From DASPTT01 sp035623275 (lineage in GTDB: Bacteria; Actinomycetota; Acidimicrobiia; Acidimicrobiales; UBA8190), in NCBI GenBank assembly GCA_035623275.1, contig DASPTT010000074.1, positions 1 through 8,634 of the forward strand: a DNA stretch of 8,634 nucleotides, in the 5' to 3' direction. A program made the position numbers and the translations under genes. Position 1 is the first letter of the stretch. Each line of letters starts with the position of its first letter. The notes under the pieces are model-generated. The model had not been told where the DNA came from, made no database searches, and worked only from the letters and a program-made list of their open reading frames with translations. Shown here piece after piece: positions 1 to 5,681 of the stretch.

Positions 1-34
1 CCCGTACCCGAGCCGACCCCGTACCCGAGCCGAC
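1..34 (+). repeat. Two perfect tandem copies of a 17-nt unit
   Basis: The unit CCCGTACCCGAGCCGAC occupies 1-17 and again 18-34 with no mismatch. It may extend left of the window. It lies immediately before the flgD ribosome binding site at 35-40. Because 17 is not a multiple of 3, each copy is read in a different frame in the presumed upstream gene. Confidence 0.9.
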
Positions 35-51
35 AAGGAGCGAAACCGTGA
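1..51 (+). CDS. Possible 3' end of upstream flagellar gene (fliK by position), partial
   Basis: The frame beginning at base 1 is open to a TGA at 49-51 and would encode a Pro-rich tail, PVPEPTPYPSRQGAKP. Its stop overlaps the GTG start of flgD as GTGA, the same kind of coupling seen elsewhere in this operon. In many flagellar operons the gene before flgD is fliK (hook-length control), whose C-terminal tail is variable. No conserved domain is visible in 16 residues, so the fliK identity rests on position alone. All three forward frames are open here, so the frame choice is supported only by the overlap. Confidence 0.35.
   Translation, partial: PVPEPTPYPSRQGAKP
35..40 (+). promoter_or_regulatory. 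Ribosome binding site of flgD
   Basis: AAGGAG lies 7 nt before the GTG at 48. The flgD frame is open to the left edge of the window, so this site is what fixes the start. Confidence 0.75.
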
Positions 52-488
52 GCATCATCCCCGCCACCGACCCCAGCGCCACGGTCGCCGCGGCGCCGAC
101 CGCGTCGAGCAACCCGCTCAACCAGCTCGACAACACGCAGGAGTTCCTCAAGCTCCTCGTCGCGCAGCTGCAGAACCAGGACCCGCTGAACCCGTCCGAC
201 CCGACCCAGTTCATGGCCGAGATCGCGCAGCTCACGCAGGTCCAGTCGCAGACGACCCTGACCGCGGAGCAGGAGACGACCGCTGCCGACTCGATGATCG
301 GCCTCGACGTCACGGGCGTGGCCAGTGGGGGCGCCCAGGTCCAGGGCGTCGTCACGAGCGTCCTCCTCAGCCCCTCGGGCCCGCCGACGTTGATGGTGGG
401 GACGACCGCGCTGCCGCTGTCGTCGGTCACCGAGGTGCAGCAGGCGCAGGTCGCCGGTGCCCCGGGCACGCCGGCGACCGGCACATAG
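48..488 (+). CDS. flgD: Flagellar hook assembly scaffold protein FlgD (short form)
   Basis: FlgD caps the growing hook and is required for polymerisation of FlgE outside the cell; it is exported by the flagellar type III apparatus. The diagnostic N-terminal block is clear at about residues 30-70: EFLKLLVAQLQNQDPLNP, then FMAEIAQLTQVQS. A short beta-rich stretch follows at about 84-133 (MIGLDVTG, then VQGVVTSVLLSPSGPPTLMVGTTALPLSSVTEV). This matches the beginning and end of the usual C-terminal region but without a full Ig-like/tudor insertion. At 146 residues it is shorter than the roughly 230 of enterobacterial FlgD, though short forms are common in Gram-positives. The GTG start is supported by AAGGAG at 35-40 (7-nt spacing) and a GTGA overlap with the preceding frame. 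The tail is Ala/Pro/Thr-rich. Confidence 0.95.
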   Translation: MSIIPATDPSATVAAAPTASSNPLNQLDNTQEFLKLLVAQLQNQDPLNPSDPTQFMAEIAQLTQVQSQTTLTAEQETTAADSMIGLDVTGVASGGAQVQGVVTSVLLSPSGPPTLMVGTTALPLSSVTEVQQAQVAGAPGTPATGT

Positions 489-490
489 AC

Positions 491-536
491 GGACAGACGG
501 ACACACGGACAGACGGACACACGGACAGACGTACAC
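491..536 (+). repeat. Short tandem repeat between flgD and flgE (16-nt unit, 8-nt sub-period)
   Basis: The unit GGACAGACGGACACAC is found at 491-506 and 507-522. A third, partial copy is GGACAGAC followed by GTACAC (523-536). Each unit is itself two 8-mers of the form GGACAnAC. The array starts two bases after the flgD stop and ends 14 nt before the flgE ribosome binding site. It fills most of the 77-nt gap and forms no obvious hairpin. Confidence 0.9.
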
Positions 537-565
537 GAGTCGGCAACGAGAAAGGCAACTCTGAG

Positions 566-1855
566 ATGGAGCAGTCGCTACTGGCCGCGGTGTCGGGGAT
601 CGAGTCGAACCAGACCTACCTCGACGTCATCGGCAACAACATCGCCAACGCCAACACCGTCGGCTACAAGTCGGAGGACGCCGTGTTCACGGACCTCCTC
701 GCCGAACAGGTGGCCGGCGCCACAGCACCCAGCGCAGGCGGCGCGGGGGTCAACCCGATCGCGGTGGGATCGGGTGTCCGCATCGGCGCGGTGACCAACG
801 AGCAGTCGCAGGGCTCCCTGGAGCAGACCAACCAGCCGACCGACGTCGCTATCCAGGGTTCGGGCTTCCTCGTCGCCGAGCAGGGCGGCCAGCTGTACTA
901 CACCCGCGCCGGGCACCTCACCATCGACGCCAACGGAGACCTGGCCACGCCCACCGGCGGGCTCATCCAAGGCTGGCAGGCCAACGCGCAGGGCGTGATC
1001 AACCCGAACGCGCCGACCACGGGCCTCTCCATCCCGACCGGAAAGATCATGAACGCGCAGGCCACGACCGAGATCACGGTCGGCGGCAACCTGCCGGCGT
1101 GGTCGGGCACGGGCACGCCACCCGTGGTCACCACCACCATCGACGCCAACGACACGCTGGGGAACACCGTGCCGGTGACGCTGACGTTCACCGGCGTGGC
1201 CGGGCAGGCGAACCAGTGGACGATCCAGGGAACGGTGCCCAACGGCAGCTCCTCGACCAACCTGTGGAGCACGCTGCCCACCATCACCTTCAGCGCGGGC
1301 AACATCTCGAGCATCTCGGGTGTGACCGCCAACAGCGACGGGTCGTTCTCGCTGCCGGTGGGCACGATGCCGCCGAACTTCTCGTTCCCGGCCGGTGACA
1401 CCTGGAAGATCGACTTCCCCGCACCGGGGTCGATCGGCGCGGTCACCCAGTTCGCGGGCGCGCAGACGTTCGCCGCCCAGAGCCAGGACGGGAATCCTCC
1501 TGGGATGCTCGAGAGCTTCGCCATCGGCGAGGACGGGGTGATCACCGGAGCGTTCAGCAACGGGCGGACCGAGGCGATCGGGCAGCTGGCGCTGGCCACG
1601 TTCTCGAACCCCGGGGGTCTCGCCGACACGGGCAACCTCATGTACACGCAGACGCCGAACTCCGGGCAGCCCCAGATCGGCACGCCCAACACCGGGGGGC
1701 GAGGATCGCTCATCGGCGGGAGCCTCGAGTCCTCCAACGTCGACCTGGCCTCTCAGCTGACCGACCTCATCGTGGCCCAGGAGGCCTACCAGGCCAACAC
1801 GAAGGTCGTCGCAACCACCTCGCAGGCCATCCAGTCCCTGGTCAACATGCCGTGA
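566..1855 (+). CDS. flgE: Flagellar hook protein FlgE
   Basis: FlgE is the structural subunit of the hook, the universal joint between rod and filament, and is exported through the flagellar type III apparatus. The N-terminal rod/hook signature NNIANANTVGYK is at residues 24-35, within a typical SGIESNQTYLDVIG helix. The matching C-terminal helix is at residues 390-429 (SNVDLASQLTDLIVAQEAYQAN, then TKVV). These terminal helices pair to form the D0/D1 core, and the Gly/Thr/Ser-rich middle forms the surface domains. The length (429 residues) and the single long surface region separate it from the shorter FlgF and FlgG. The ATG follows GAGAAAGG at 548-555 with 10-nt spacing. It sits after flgD as usual, but a hairpin and fliM follow instead of flbD or mot genes. 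Confidence 0.95.
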   Translation: MEQSLLAAVSGIESNQTYLDVIGNNIANANTVGYKSEDAVFTDLLAEQVAGATAPSAGGAGVNPIAVGSGVRIGAVTNEQSQGSLEQTNQPTDVAIQGSGFLVAEQGGQLYYTRAGHLTIDANGDLATPTGGLIQGWQANAQGVINPNAPTTGLSIPTGKIMNAQATTEITVGGNLPAWSGTGTPPVVTTTIDANDTLGNTVPVTLTFTGVAGQANQWTIQGTVPNGSSSTNLWSTLPTITFSAGNISSISGVTANSDGSFSLPVGTMPPNFSFPAGDTWKIDFPAPGSIGAVTQFAGAQTFAAQSQDGNPPGMLESFAIGEDGVITGAFSNGRTEAIGQLALATFSNPGGLADTGNLMYTQTPNSGQPQIGTPNTGGRGSLIGGSLESSNVDLASQLTDLIVAQEAYQANTKVVATTSQAIQSLVNMP

Positions 1856-1865
1856 CGTCGCGTCT

Positions 1866-1895
1866 GCACCGGCCGGCGCGGTCGCCGGCCGGTGC
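1866..1895 (+). terminator. Perfect 13-bp hairpin between flgE and fliM (terminator or processing/stability element)
   Basis: GCACCGGCCGGCG (1866-1878) is perfectly complementary to 1883-1895, with a 4-nt loop CGGT. It begins 11 nt after the flgE stop. No T-run follows, so it is not a classical intrinsic terminator. U-tract-less hairpins have been proposed as terminators in actinobacteria. It could also protect or define the 3' end of a flgE-rich transcript. The pairing is exact; the role is inferred. Confidence 0.6.
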
Positions 1896-1973
1896 GGGCC
1901 GGCGCGTGCGGGCCGATGCGCCCGCCGCGCCCGCCGGCGCCGAACCCACCATCCCCACGCCCACCCGAGCGCG

Positions 1974-2882
1974 ATGACCCTCGTCGACGAAAGCCAACGC
2001 CAAGTCCGGCCCTACGACTTCCAGCGTCAGGAAGGGCTCGAACGCGGCCGCCTGCGCCGCCTCGTGCCGGTGCTCGAGGTCGTCGCGCACCGGATCGCGG
2101 GCTACCTGACGAGCGTGCTGCACCAGCCGGTGCGCATGGAGGTCGGCGAGGTCGAGCAGATGCGCTGGGAGCGGTTCGCCAACGACCTGCCCGAGCCCAC
2201 CATACTCACCAGCGCCACCGTGGCGCCCTTCGGCGGACGGATCGTCCTGCACCTTCCCCTGCCGCTCGCCTATCGACTGGTGGAGATCCGCCTCGGGGGT
2301 GCGGGCACCACCGAGGGGCCGGAGCGTCCGCCCACCGAGATCGAGCAGCGGCTCGTGAGCGAGGTCGCCGTGGGCGCCCTGGAGGAGCTGCCGCCTGCGT
2401 TCGCCGGCGTCATCTCCATGTCCCTGGGCGGGCTGGCCTCGGTTGCCAGCCCGATGCTGCTGCACGGGGCCAAGCCCACCGAGATGTGCCTGATCATCGC
2501 CCTGCGCCTCGAGTTGGGGGAGGCGGGGTCGCACGAGACACGCATCTGTGTGCCCCTCACCGTCCTCATCCCCGTGCTCGACGCGCTCGAGCGCATCGAC
2601 CGCGTCCAAGGCCGCGGTGACTCCGAGCGCGCCCTGGAGGGCATCCGCGAGCGCCTCCTCGAGGCGCCCGTGGAGACGAGCGTCTGCTTCCCCGAGTTCT
2701 CGCTGATGCACAACGAGCTGGCCGGCCTGATGCCCGGCGACGTCGTGCGGCTCCGCCGCCGGGTGGGGTCGCCACTGCTCATGTGCGTCGGCGGTTCCGC
2801 CTATTGCGACGTCGTCCCGACCAACCGCGGCAAACGGCTGGCCTGCATGGTCGTCGAGAGTGAACAGGAGATCCAACGATGA
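1974..2882 (+). CDS. fliM: Flagellar motor switch protein FliM, lacking the N-terminal CheY-binding peptide
   Basis: FliM is the middle C-ring protein linking FliG to FliN and in most bacteria receives phospho-CheY. The FliM entry motif VRPYDFQRQE is at residues 11-20, followed by the helical middle domain (residues 25-215) with VEIRLGGAG at 103-111 and the conserved TEIEQRLVSEVAVGALEEL at 121-139. The C-terminal SpoA domain (about 230-297) ends in GKRLACMVVE. The length is 302 residues against about 330 in enteric proteins. The deficit is at the N-terminus: only ten residues precede VRPYDF, and the LSQxEIDxLL-type peptide is missing. The upstream in-frame sequence to the end of flgE contains no ATG, GTG or TTG, so a longer form is not available. 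No good ribosome binding site precedes the ATG. The stop overlaps fliN as ATGA. Confidence 0.93.
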   Translation: MTLVDESQRQVRPYDFQRQEGLERGRLRRLVPVLEVVAHRIAGYLTSVLHQPVRMEVGEVEQMRWERFANDLPEPTILTSATVAPFGGRIVLHLPLPLAYRLVEIRLGGAGTTEGPERPPTEIEQRLVSEVAVGALEELPPAFAGVISMSLGGLASVASPMLLHGAKPTEMCLIIALRLELGEAGSHETRICVPLTVLIPVLDALERIDRVQGRGDSERALEGIRERLLEAPVETSVCFPEFSLMHNELAGLMPGDVVRLRRRVGSPLLMCVGGSAYCDVVPTNRGKRLACMVVESEQEIQR

Positions 2883-3298
2883 CGGACACGTTCCCAGCCC
2901 CCGAGGGTGGCTCCGGAGACGCCGCCACCGGCGTGGCGGACCCCGCGGCGGATCTGGCCGGCGCGCCGTCCGCGCCCGCGGCACCCTCGACGCCGGCGCC
3001 GCCCCCGCCCGGCGCCGCCGAACCGGCCCGCGTGGAGCACGGCCGGCCGCGGTCGGTCGAGCTGCTCCAGGGCGTGGAGATGTCGGTGACGGTGGAACTG
3101 GGCCGCACCCGCATGCTCATGCGCGACCTGCTCGGGTTGCGCGCCGGCAGCGTGGTCGAGCTCGACCGGCCCGCCGGGAGCCCGGTGGACGTGCTGGTCA
3201 ACGGCACCCTGCTGGCCCGTGGCGAGGTCGTGGTCGTCGACGACGAGCTCGGCGTCCGGATCACCGAGATCGCCGGCGGCCTCGACGAGGAGGCCTGA
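2879..3298 (+). CDS. fliN: Flagellar motor switch protein FliN with Pro/Ala-rich N-terminal extension
   Basis: FliN forms the lower ring of the cytoplasmic C-ring and helps dock export substrates. The SpoA domain spans about residues 62-133: LLQGVEMSVTVELGRTRMLM, RDLLGLRAGSVVELDRP, DVLVNGTLLARGEVVVVDDELGVRITEI. All the usual landmarks are present (VELGRT, LxxGSVVELD, VNGxLxARGEVVVVD, GVRITEI). The first 55 residues are low-complexity Ala/Pro/Gly, probably a flexible linker rather than the CheC-like domain of FliY proteins. AGGAG at 2866-2870 stands 8 nt before the ATG, and the start overlaps the fliM stop (ATGA), so the two C-ring genes are translationally coupled. Confidence 0.95.
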   Translation: MTDTFPAPEGGSGDAATGVADPAADLAGAPSAPAAPSTPAPPPPGAAEPARVEHGRPRSVELLQGVEMSVTVELGRTRMLMRDLLGLRAGSVVELDRPAGSPVDVLVNGTLLARGEVVVVDDELGVRITEIAGGLDEEA

Positions 3299-3302
3299 GC
3301 CC

Positions 3303-3791
3303 GTGCTCCACGCCCTGCTGACCGCGTCCGCCCCGGCCCACGGCGCATCCCCGGCGACCGCCAACACGGTGTCGGTGACGAGCCTGTTCCTCCAGCTCGT
3401 CATCGGCCTCGGTGTGGTCCTCGGCGTGATCGCGCTGGTGGCCAGGGTGCTGCGCGGGCGGGCAGGGCTGGCGCTGAGCGCGGCGCGACGCCAGGGCCCG
3501 CTCGCCGTCCTGGCCCGCCAGGGCGTGGCCAAGGGGAGCGCGGTGGCCGTGGTCCGTGCCGGTCGGCGGGTGTTCCTCGTGGGCATCACCGCGCAGGCGG
3601 TGCGGCGCCTGGCGGAGCTCGACCCGGCCGAGCTGGAGGGCACCCTGGACGGGTCGCCGCCGACCGGCGTGCAGATCGCCGACCGGGCGAACGGATTCGC
3701 CCCGACCTATTCGACCAAGAAGCAGCGACCGACCACGACATGGACGTCGACGATCGAGCAACTGCGTGAGTTGACGGTCCGCCGCGGCTGA
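3303..3791 (+). CDS. fliO: Flagellar biosynthesis protein FliO
   Basis: FliO is a small bitopic membrane protein that helps FliP assemble into the export-gate pentamer. Its sequence is poorly conserved, so the call rests on position between fliN and fliP, size (162 residues) and layout. There is a short extracytoplasmic N-terminus, one membrane span at about residues 27-49 (SLFLQLVIGLGVVLGVIALVA), a basic stretch RVLRGR, then a small beta-rich cytoplasmic domain that includes the FliO-like block VAVVRAGRRVFLVGITAQAVRRLAEL (residues 81-106). GTG 3303 is chosen over an in-frame upstream ATG at 3219 because GAGGAGG (3287-3293) lies 9 nt before it and the gap to the fliN stop is only 4 nt. The 3' end lies in a long hairpin. 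The C-terminal 30 residues are polar. Confidence 0.88.
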   Translation: MLHALLTASAPAHGASPATANTVSVTSLFLQLVIGLGVVLGVIALVARVLRGRAGLALSAARRQGPLAVLARQGVAKGSAVAVVRAGRRVFLVGITAQAVRRLAELDPAELEGTLDGSPPTGVQIADRANGFAPTYSTKKQRPTTTWTSTIEQLRELTVRRG

Positions 3792-3804
3792 CCGCGGCGG
3801 ACCG
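3775..3804 (+). terminator. Perfect 13-bp hairpin spanning the fliO stop codon
   Basis: CGGTCCGCCGCGG (3775-3787) pairs perfectly with 3792-3804. The 4-nt loop CTGA (3788-3791) carries the fliO TGA stop. No T-run follows. A small 5-bp stem, CTCGC/GCGAG (3807-3811 with 3818-3822), comes directly after and touches the next ribosome binding site. The geometry is the same as the flgE-fliM hairpin: 13 bp with a 4-nt loop. The role could be attenuation, RNA processing or coupling with ribosome termination on fliO; the sequence does not decide. Confidence 0.55.
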
Positions 3805-3820
3805 CACTCGCTGACGCGCG

Positions 3821-3827
3821 AGAGGAG
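3821..3827 (+). promoter_or_regulatory. Strong ribosome binding site ahead of a leader ORF, not ahead of fliP
   Basis: AGAGGAG lies 6 nt before ATG 3834. That ATG is not in the fliP frame. The nearby GTG 3836 is in the fliP frame, but the frame is closed by TGA at 3848-3850. The best ribosome binding site in the fliO-fliP gap therefore serves the short upstream ORF. Confidence 0.6.
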
Positions 3828-3833
3828 ACATCG

Positions 3834-3950
3834 ATGTGCCTGGCCGGTGACGTCCGCGCGTCGCGACCCGCGGTGGTCACGGCGCGAGCGGCGTCGTGGG
3901 CCGCGCCCTTGCGTATGTCGCCGGGCCGGGCCGGGAGCCCCCGGTGCTGA
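3834..3950 (+). CDS. Possible 38-codon leader ORF upstream of and overlapping fliP
   Basis: ATG 3834 follows AGAGGAG and opens a 38-codon frame that ends with TGA at 3948-3950, four bases into the fliP reading frame if fliP starts at GTG 3944. The peptide begins MCLAGDVRASRPAVVTARAA and ends GSPRC. It is Arg/Ala-rich with no family resemblance that I can recognise. It could be a leader whose translation couples ribosomes onto fliP, or the frame-shifted remnant of a FliP signal peptide: FliP proteins usually begin with one and this FliP shows none. It may not be a functional protein at all. The support is the ribosome binding site and the overlap. Confidence 0.3.
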   Translation: MCLAGDVRASRPAVVTARAASWAAPLRMSPGRAGSPRC

Positions 3951-4627
3951 GCCTGCTGGCGGCGGGGTCCTCGGTCACGGTGAACCTGGGCGGGAACCTC
4001 AACAAGCCGTCGACGAGCATCCTCGTCCTCCTGGCGGTCACGGTCCTGGCCGTGGCGCCGTCGATGCTCATCCTGCTCACCGGGTTCACCCGGATCGTGA
4101 TCGTGTTCGGGCTGACGCGCAACGCCCTCGGCCTGGGGACGACGCCGCCGAACCAGGTGATCGCGGGCCTCGCGCTCTTCCTGAGCCTGTTCATCATGGC
4201 GCCGACCCTCAACCAGATGAACCACGTCGCGCTCCAGCCGTACCTCCACGGCCAGGAGACCGCCACCCAGGCCTACCGGGCCGCGGAGGTGCCGCTCAAG
4301 ACCTGGTTGCTCGAGCAGACCGGCAAGGACGAACTGGCAATGACGACCAGCATCGACCAGGAGCACCCGAAGACGCCGGCGGACACCTCGCTGGCGGCTC
4401 TCATCCCCGCGTTCCTCCTCTCGCAGCTCAAGAGCGCGTTCACCATCGGGTTCGTGATCTTCATCCCGTTCCTGATCATCGACCTGGTCGTCTCGGCGAC
4501 GCTCATGTCCATGGGTGTCGTCATGCTCCCGCCGACCCTGGTGTCGCTGCCCTTCAAGCTCTTGCTCTTCGTCTTGGTAAACGGCTGGGTGCTCATCACC
4601 CACTCGCTGGTGGTGAGCTTCCATTGA
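3944..4627 (+). CDS. fliP: Flagellar export gate protein FliP
   Basis: FliP forms the pentameric core of the flagellar type III export gate with FliQ and FliR. The family signature region is clear: NLGG at residues 14-17, APSMLILLTGFTRIVIVFGLTRNALG at 38-63, PPNQVIAGLALFLSLFIMAP at 68-87, LIPAFLLSQLKSAFTIGFVIFIPFLIIDLVVS at 153-184, and the final MLPPTLVSLPFKLLLFVLVNGW at 194-215. GTG 3944 gives 227 residues and has GGGAG at 3933-3937 (6-nt spacing). GTG 3896 would add 16 residues (243 in all) but has no clear ribosome binding site. Neither start provides the hydrophobic signal peptide typical of FliP, although the body is full length. The stop overlaps fliQ as TTGA. Confidence 0.93.
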   Translation: MLSLLAAGSSVTVNLGGNLNKPSTSILVLLAVTVLAVAPSMLILLTGFTRIVIVFGLTRNALGLGTTPPNQVIAGLALFLSLFIMAPTLNQMNHVALQPYLHGQETATQAYRAAEVPLKTWLLEQTGKDELAMTTSIDQEHPKTPADTSLAALIPAFLLSQLKSAFTIGFVIFIPFLIIDLVVSATLMSMGVVMLPPTLVSLPFKLLLFVLVNGWVLITHSLVVSFH

Positions 4628-4896
4628 CCGAGGCCCATGTGATGGAGCTCGCCTCCCAGGCGATGGTGATGACGGCCAAGCTGGCCGTCCCGGTGCTGCT
4701 GGCCAGCCTCGTGGTCGGGCTTCTCGTCTCGCTGATCCAGTCGGTGACCCAGATCCAGGAGGTCACCTTGACGTTCGTGCCCAAGCTCCTCGCCATCGCG
4801 CTGGTGTTCATGGTGGGCGGGCACTGGATGCTCGGCCAGTTCGTCGGCTACGTGCAGAACCTGTTCGGGCAGATGAACACGTTCTTGGCGGGCTGA
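4624..4896 (+). CDS. fliQ: Flagellar export gate protein FliQ (TTG start)
   Basis: FliQ is the small two-helix subunit that wraps the FliP-FliR core of the export gate. The 90-residue product has the family pattern: helix 1 VPVLLASLVVGLLVSLIQSVTQIQE (residues 22-46), the conserved TQIQEVTLTFVPKLLAIAL (42-60), and a second helix ending around 82. I choose TTG 4624 over ATG 4642 because it overlaps the fliP stop as TTGA. It also restores the conserved N-terminus TEAHVMELASQA (compare TEAQV in homologues) and gives the usual length of about 90 residues. GGTGAG at 4612-4617 lies 6 nt before it. The frame stays open far upstream through fliP, but that stretch is a high-GC shadow. Confidence 0.93.
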   Translation: MTEAHVMELASQAMVMTAKLAVPVLLASLVVGLLVSLIQSVTQIQEVTLTFVPKLLAIALVFMVGGHWMLGQFVGYVQNLFGQMNTFLAG

Positions 4897-4912
4897 GGAG
4901 CGGGGCCGGGCC

Positions 4913-5680
4913 GTGGTCGTGAACCTCGACGGGCACTGGTGCATCGCCTTCACCCTGGCGTTCGTCCGCGCCGGCGCCTGGTTGGCCGTCGTCCCGCCGT
5001 TCGCCGACCGCAAGATCGTCCCGCCCGTGGCGTTGGTTGGCGTGGCCGGCGGGCTGGCGCTGTTGGCCACCCCGCAGCTGGCGACGACGGCGTTGCCCAG
5101 CGACACCCCCGGCCTGCTCGGGGCAGCGGTGCTCCAGGTCCTCACGGGGGTCGCGCTCGGCCTGTCGGTGCGCATCCTGATCGGCGCGCTGTCGGCGGCC
5201 GGGGGCCTGGTGGACATCTTCGGCGGCGTGAACCCGCCACCGGCCCTGGACCCCCTATCGGAGAACCAGACGCCGATCCTCGGCCAGTACTACGAGCAGG
5301 TGGGGCTGGCGCTGCTGTTCGCCACCAACGGGGAGATGCTCGTCGTGCACGGCTTCGAGGCGTCGTTCGGGGCGGCGGGTCTCACGCTCTCCTCCACGGC
5401 GCGGATCGCCTCCGTGCTCACGGCGGACCTCGTGACCTTCTTCACCGCAGCGCTGGAGATCGCCGCTCCGATCATCGTCGTCCTCTTCGTGGCCCAGATC
5501 GCCATGGCGATGCTGGCCAAGGCGGCGCCGCAGATGAACGTGTGGCTCCTCAGCTTCCCGCTCCAGGTGCTGCTCACCCTCGGGCTCGTGGCCGTGGCCG
5601 TCCAGACCCTGCCCGGGACGCTCGACCAACTCGTCCAGCGGGTGCTCCAGAGCACGGGCGCGCTCCTCGGAGGGCATTGA
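4913..5680 (+). CDS. fliR: Flagellar export gate protein FliR
   Basis: FliR completes the FliP-FliQ-FliR gate as the single capping subunit at its base. The 255-residue product is hydrophobic with several membrane spans at about residues 10-30, 40-56, 66-92, 125-147, 172-200 and 213-236. Family landmarks are the N-terminal FVRAGAWLAVVPPFADRKIVPP (18-38), the loop VNPPPALDPLSENQTPILGQYYE (106-128), and the late PQMNVWLLSFPLQVLLTLGL (206-225). The usual FliR equivalent of the last is PQLNVF...PLKI. GTG 4913 is preceded by GAGGAG (4895-4900, overlapping the fliQ stop) at 12-nt spacing; a second in-frame GTG at 4919 would be further off. It ends one base before flhB. Confidence 0.94.
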   Translation: MVVNLDGHWCIAFTLAFVRAGAWLAVVPPFADRKIVPPVALVGVAGGLALLATPQLATTALPSDTPGLLGAAVLQVLTGVALGLSVRILIGALSAAGGLVDIFGGVNPPPALDPLSENQTPILGQYYEQVGLALLFATNGEMLVVHGFEASFGAAGLTLSSTARIASVLTADLVTFFTAALEIAAPIIVVLFVAQIAMAMLAKAAPQMNVWLLSFPLQVLLTLGLVAVAVQTLPGTLDQLVQRVLQSTGALLGGH

Positions 5681-5681
5681 G

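Noticed and set aside
1896..1973. An internal promoter before fliM
   Set aside because: The stretch is almost entirely G/C with no AT-rich -10-like hexamer; weak complementary blocks such as GGCGCG/CGCGCC are expected by chance at this GC content.
1842..2984. A 380-codon minus-strand open frame opposite fliM
   Set aside because: It is antisense to a clear fliM, with composition typical of GC-rich shadow frames and no family resemblance.
3847..4896. A long open frame (about 349 codons) that covers fliP out of frame and ends as FliQ
   Set aside because: Only the last 90 codons resemble a protein family (FliQ); the rest is the Arg/Pro/His-rich text of a shadow frame over fliP. A TTGA-coupled start at 4624 explains FliQ fully.
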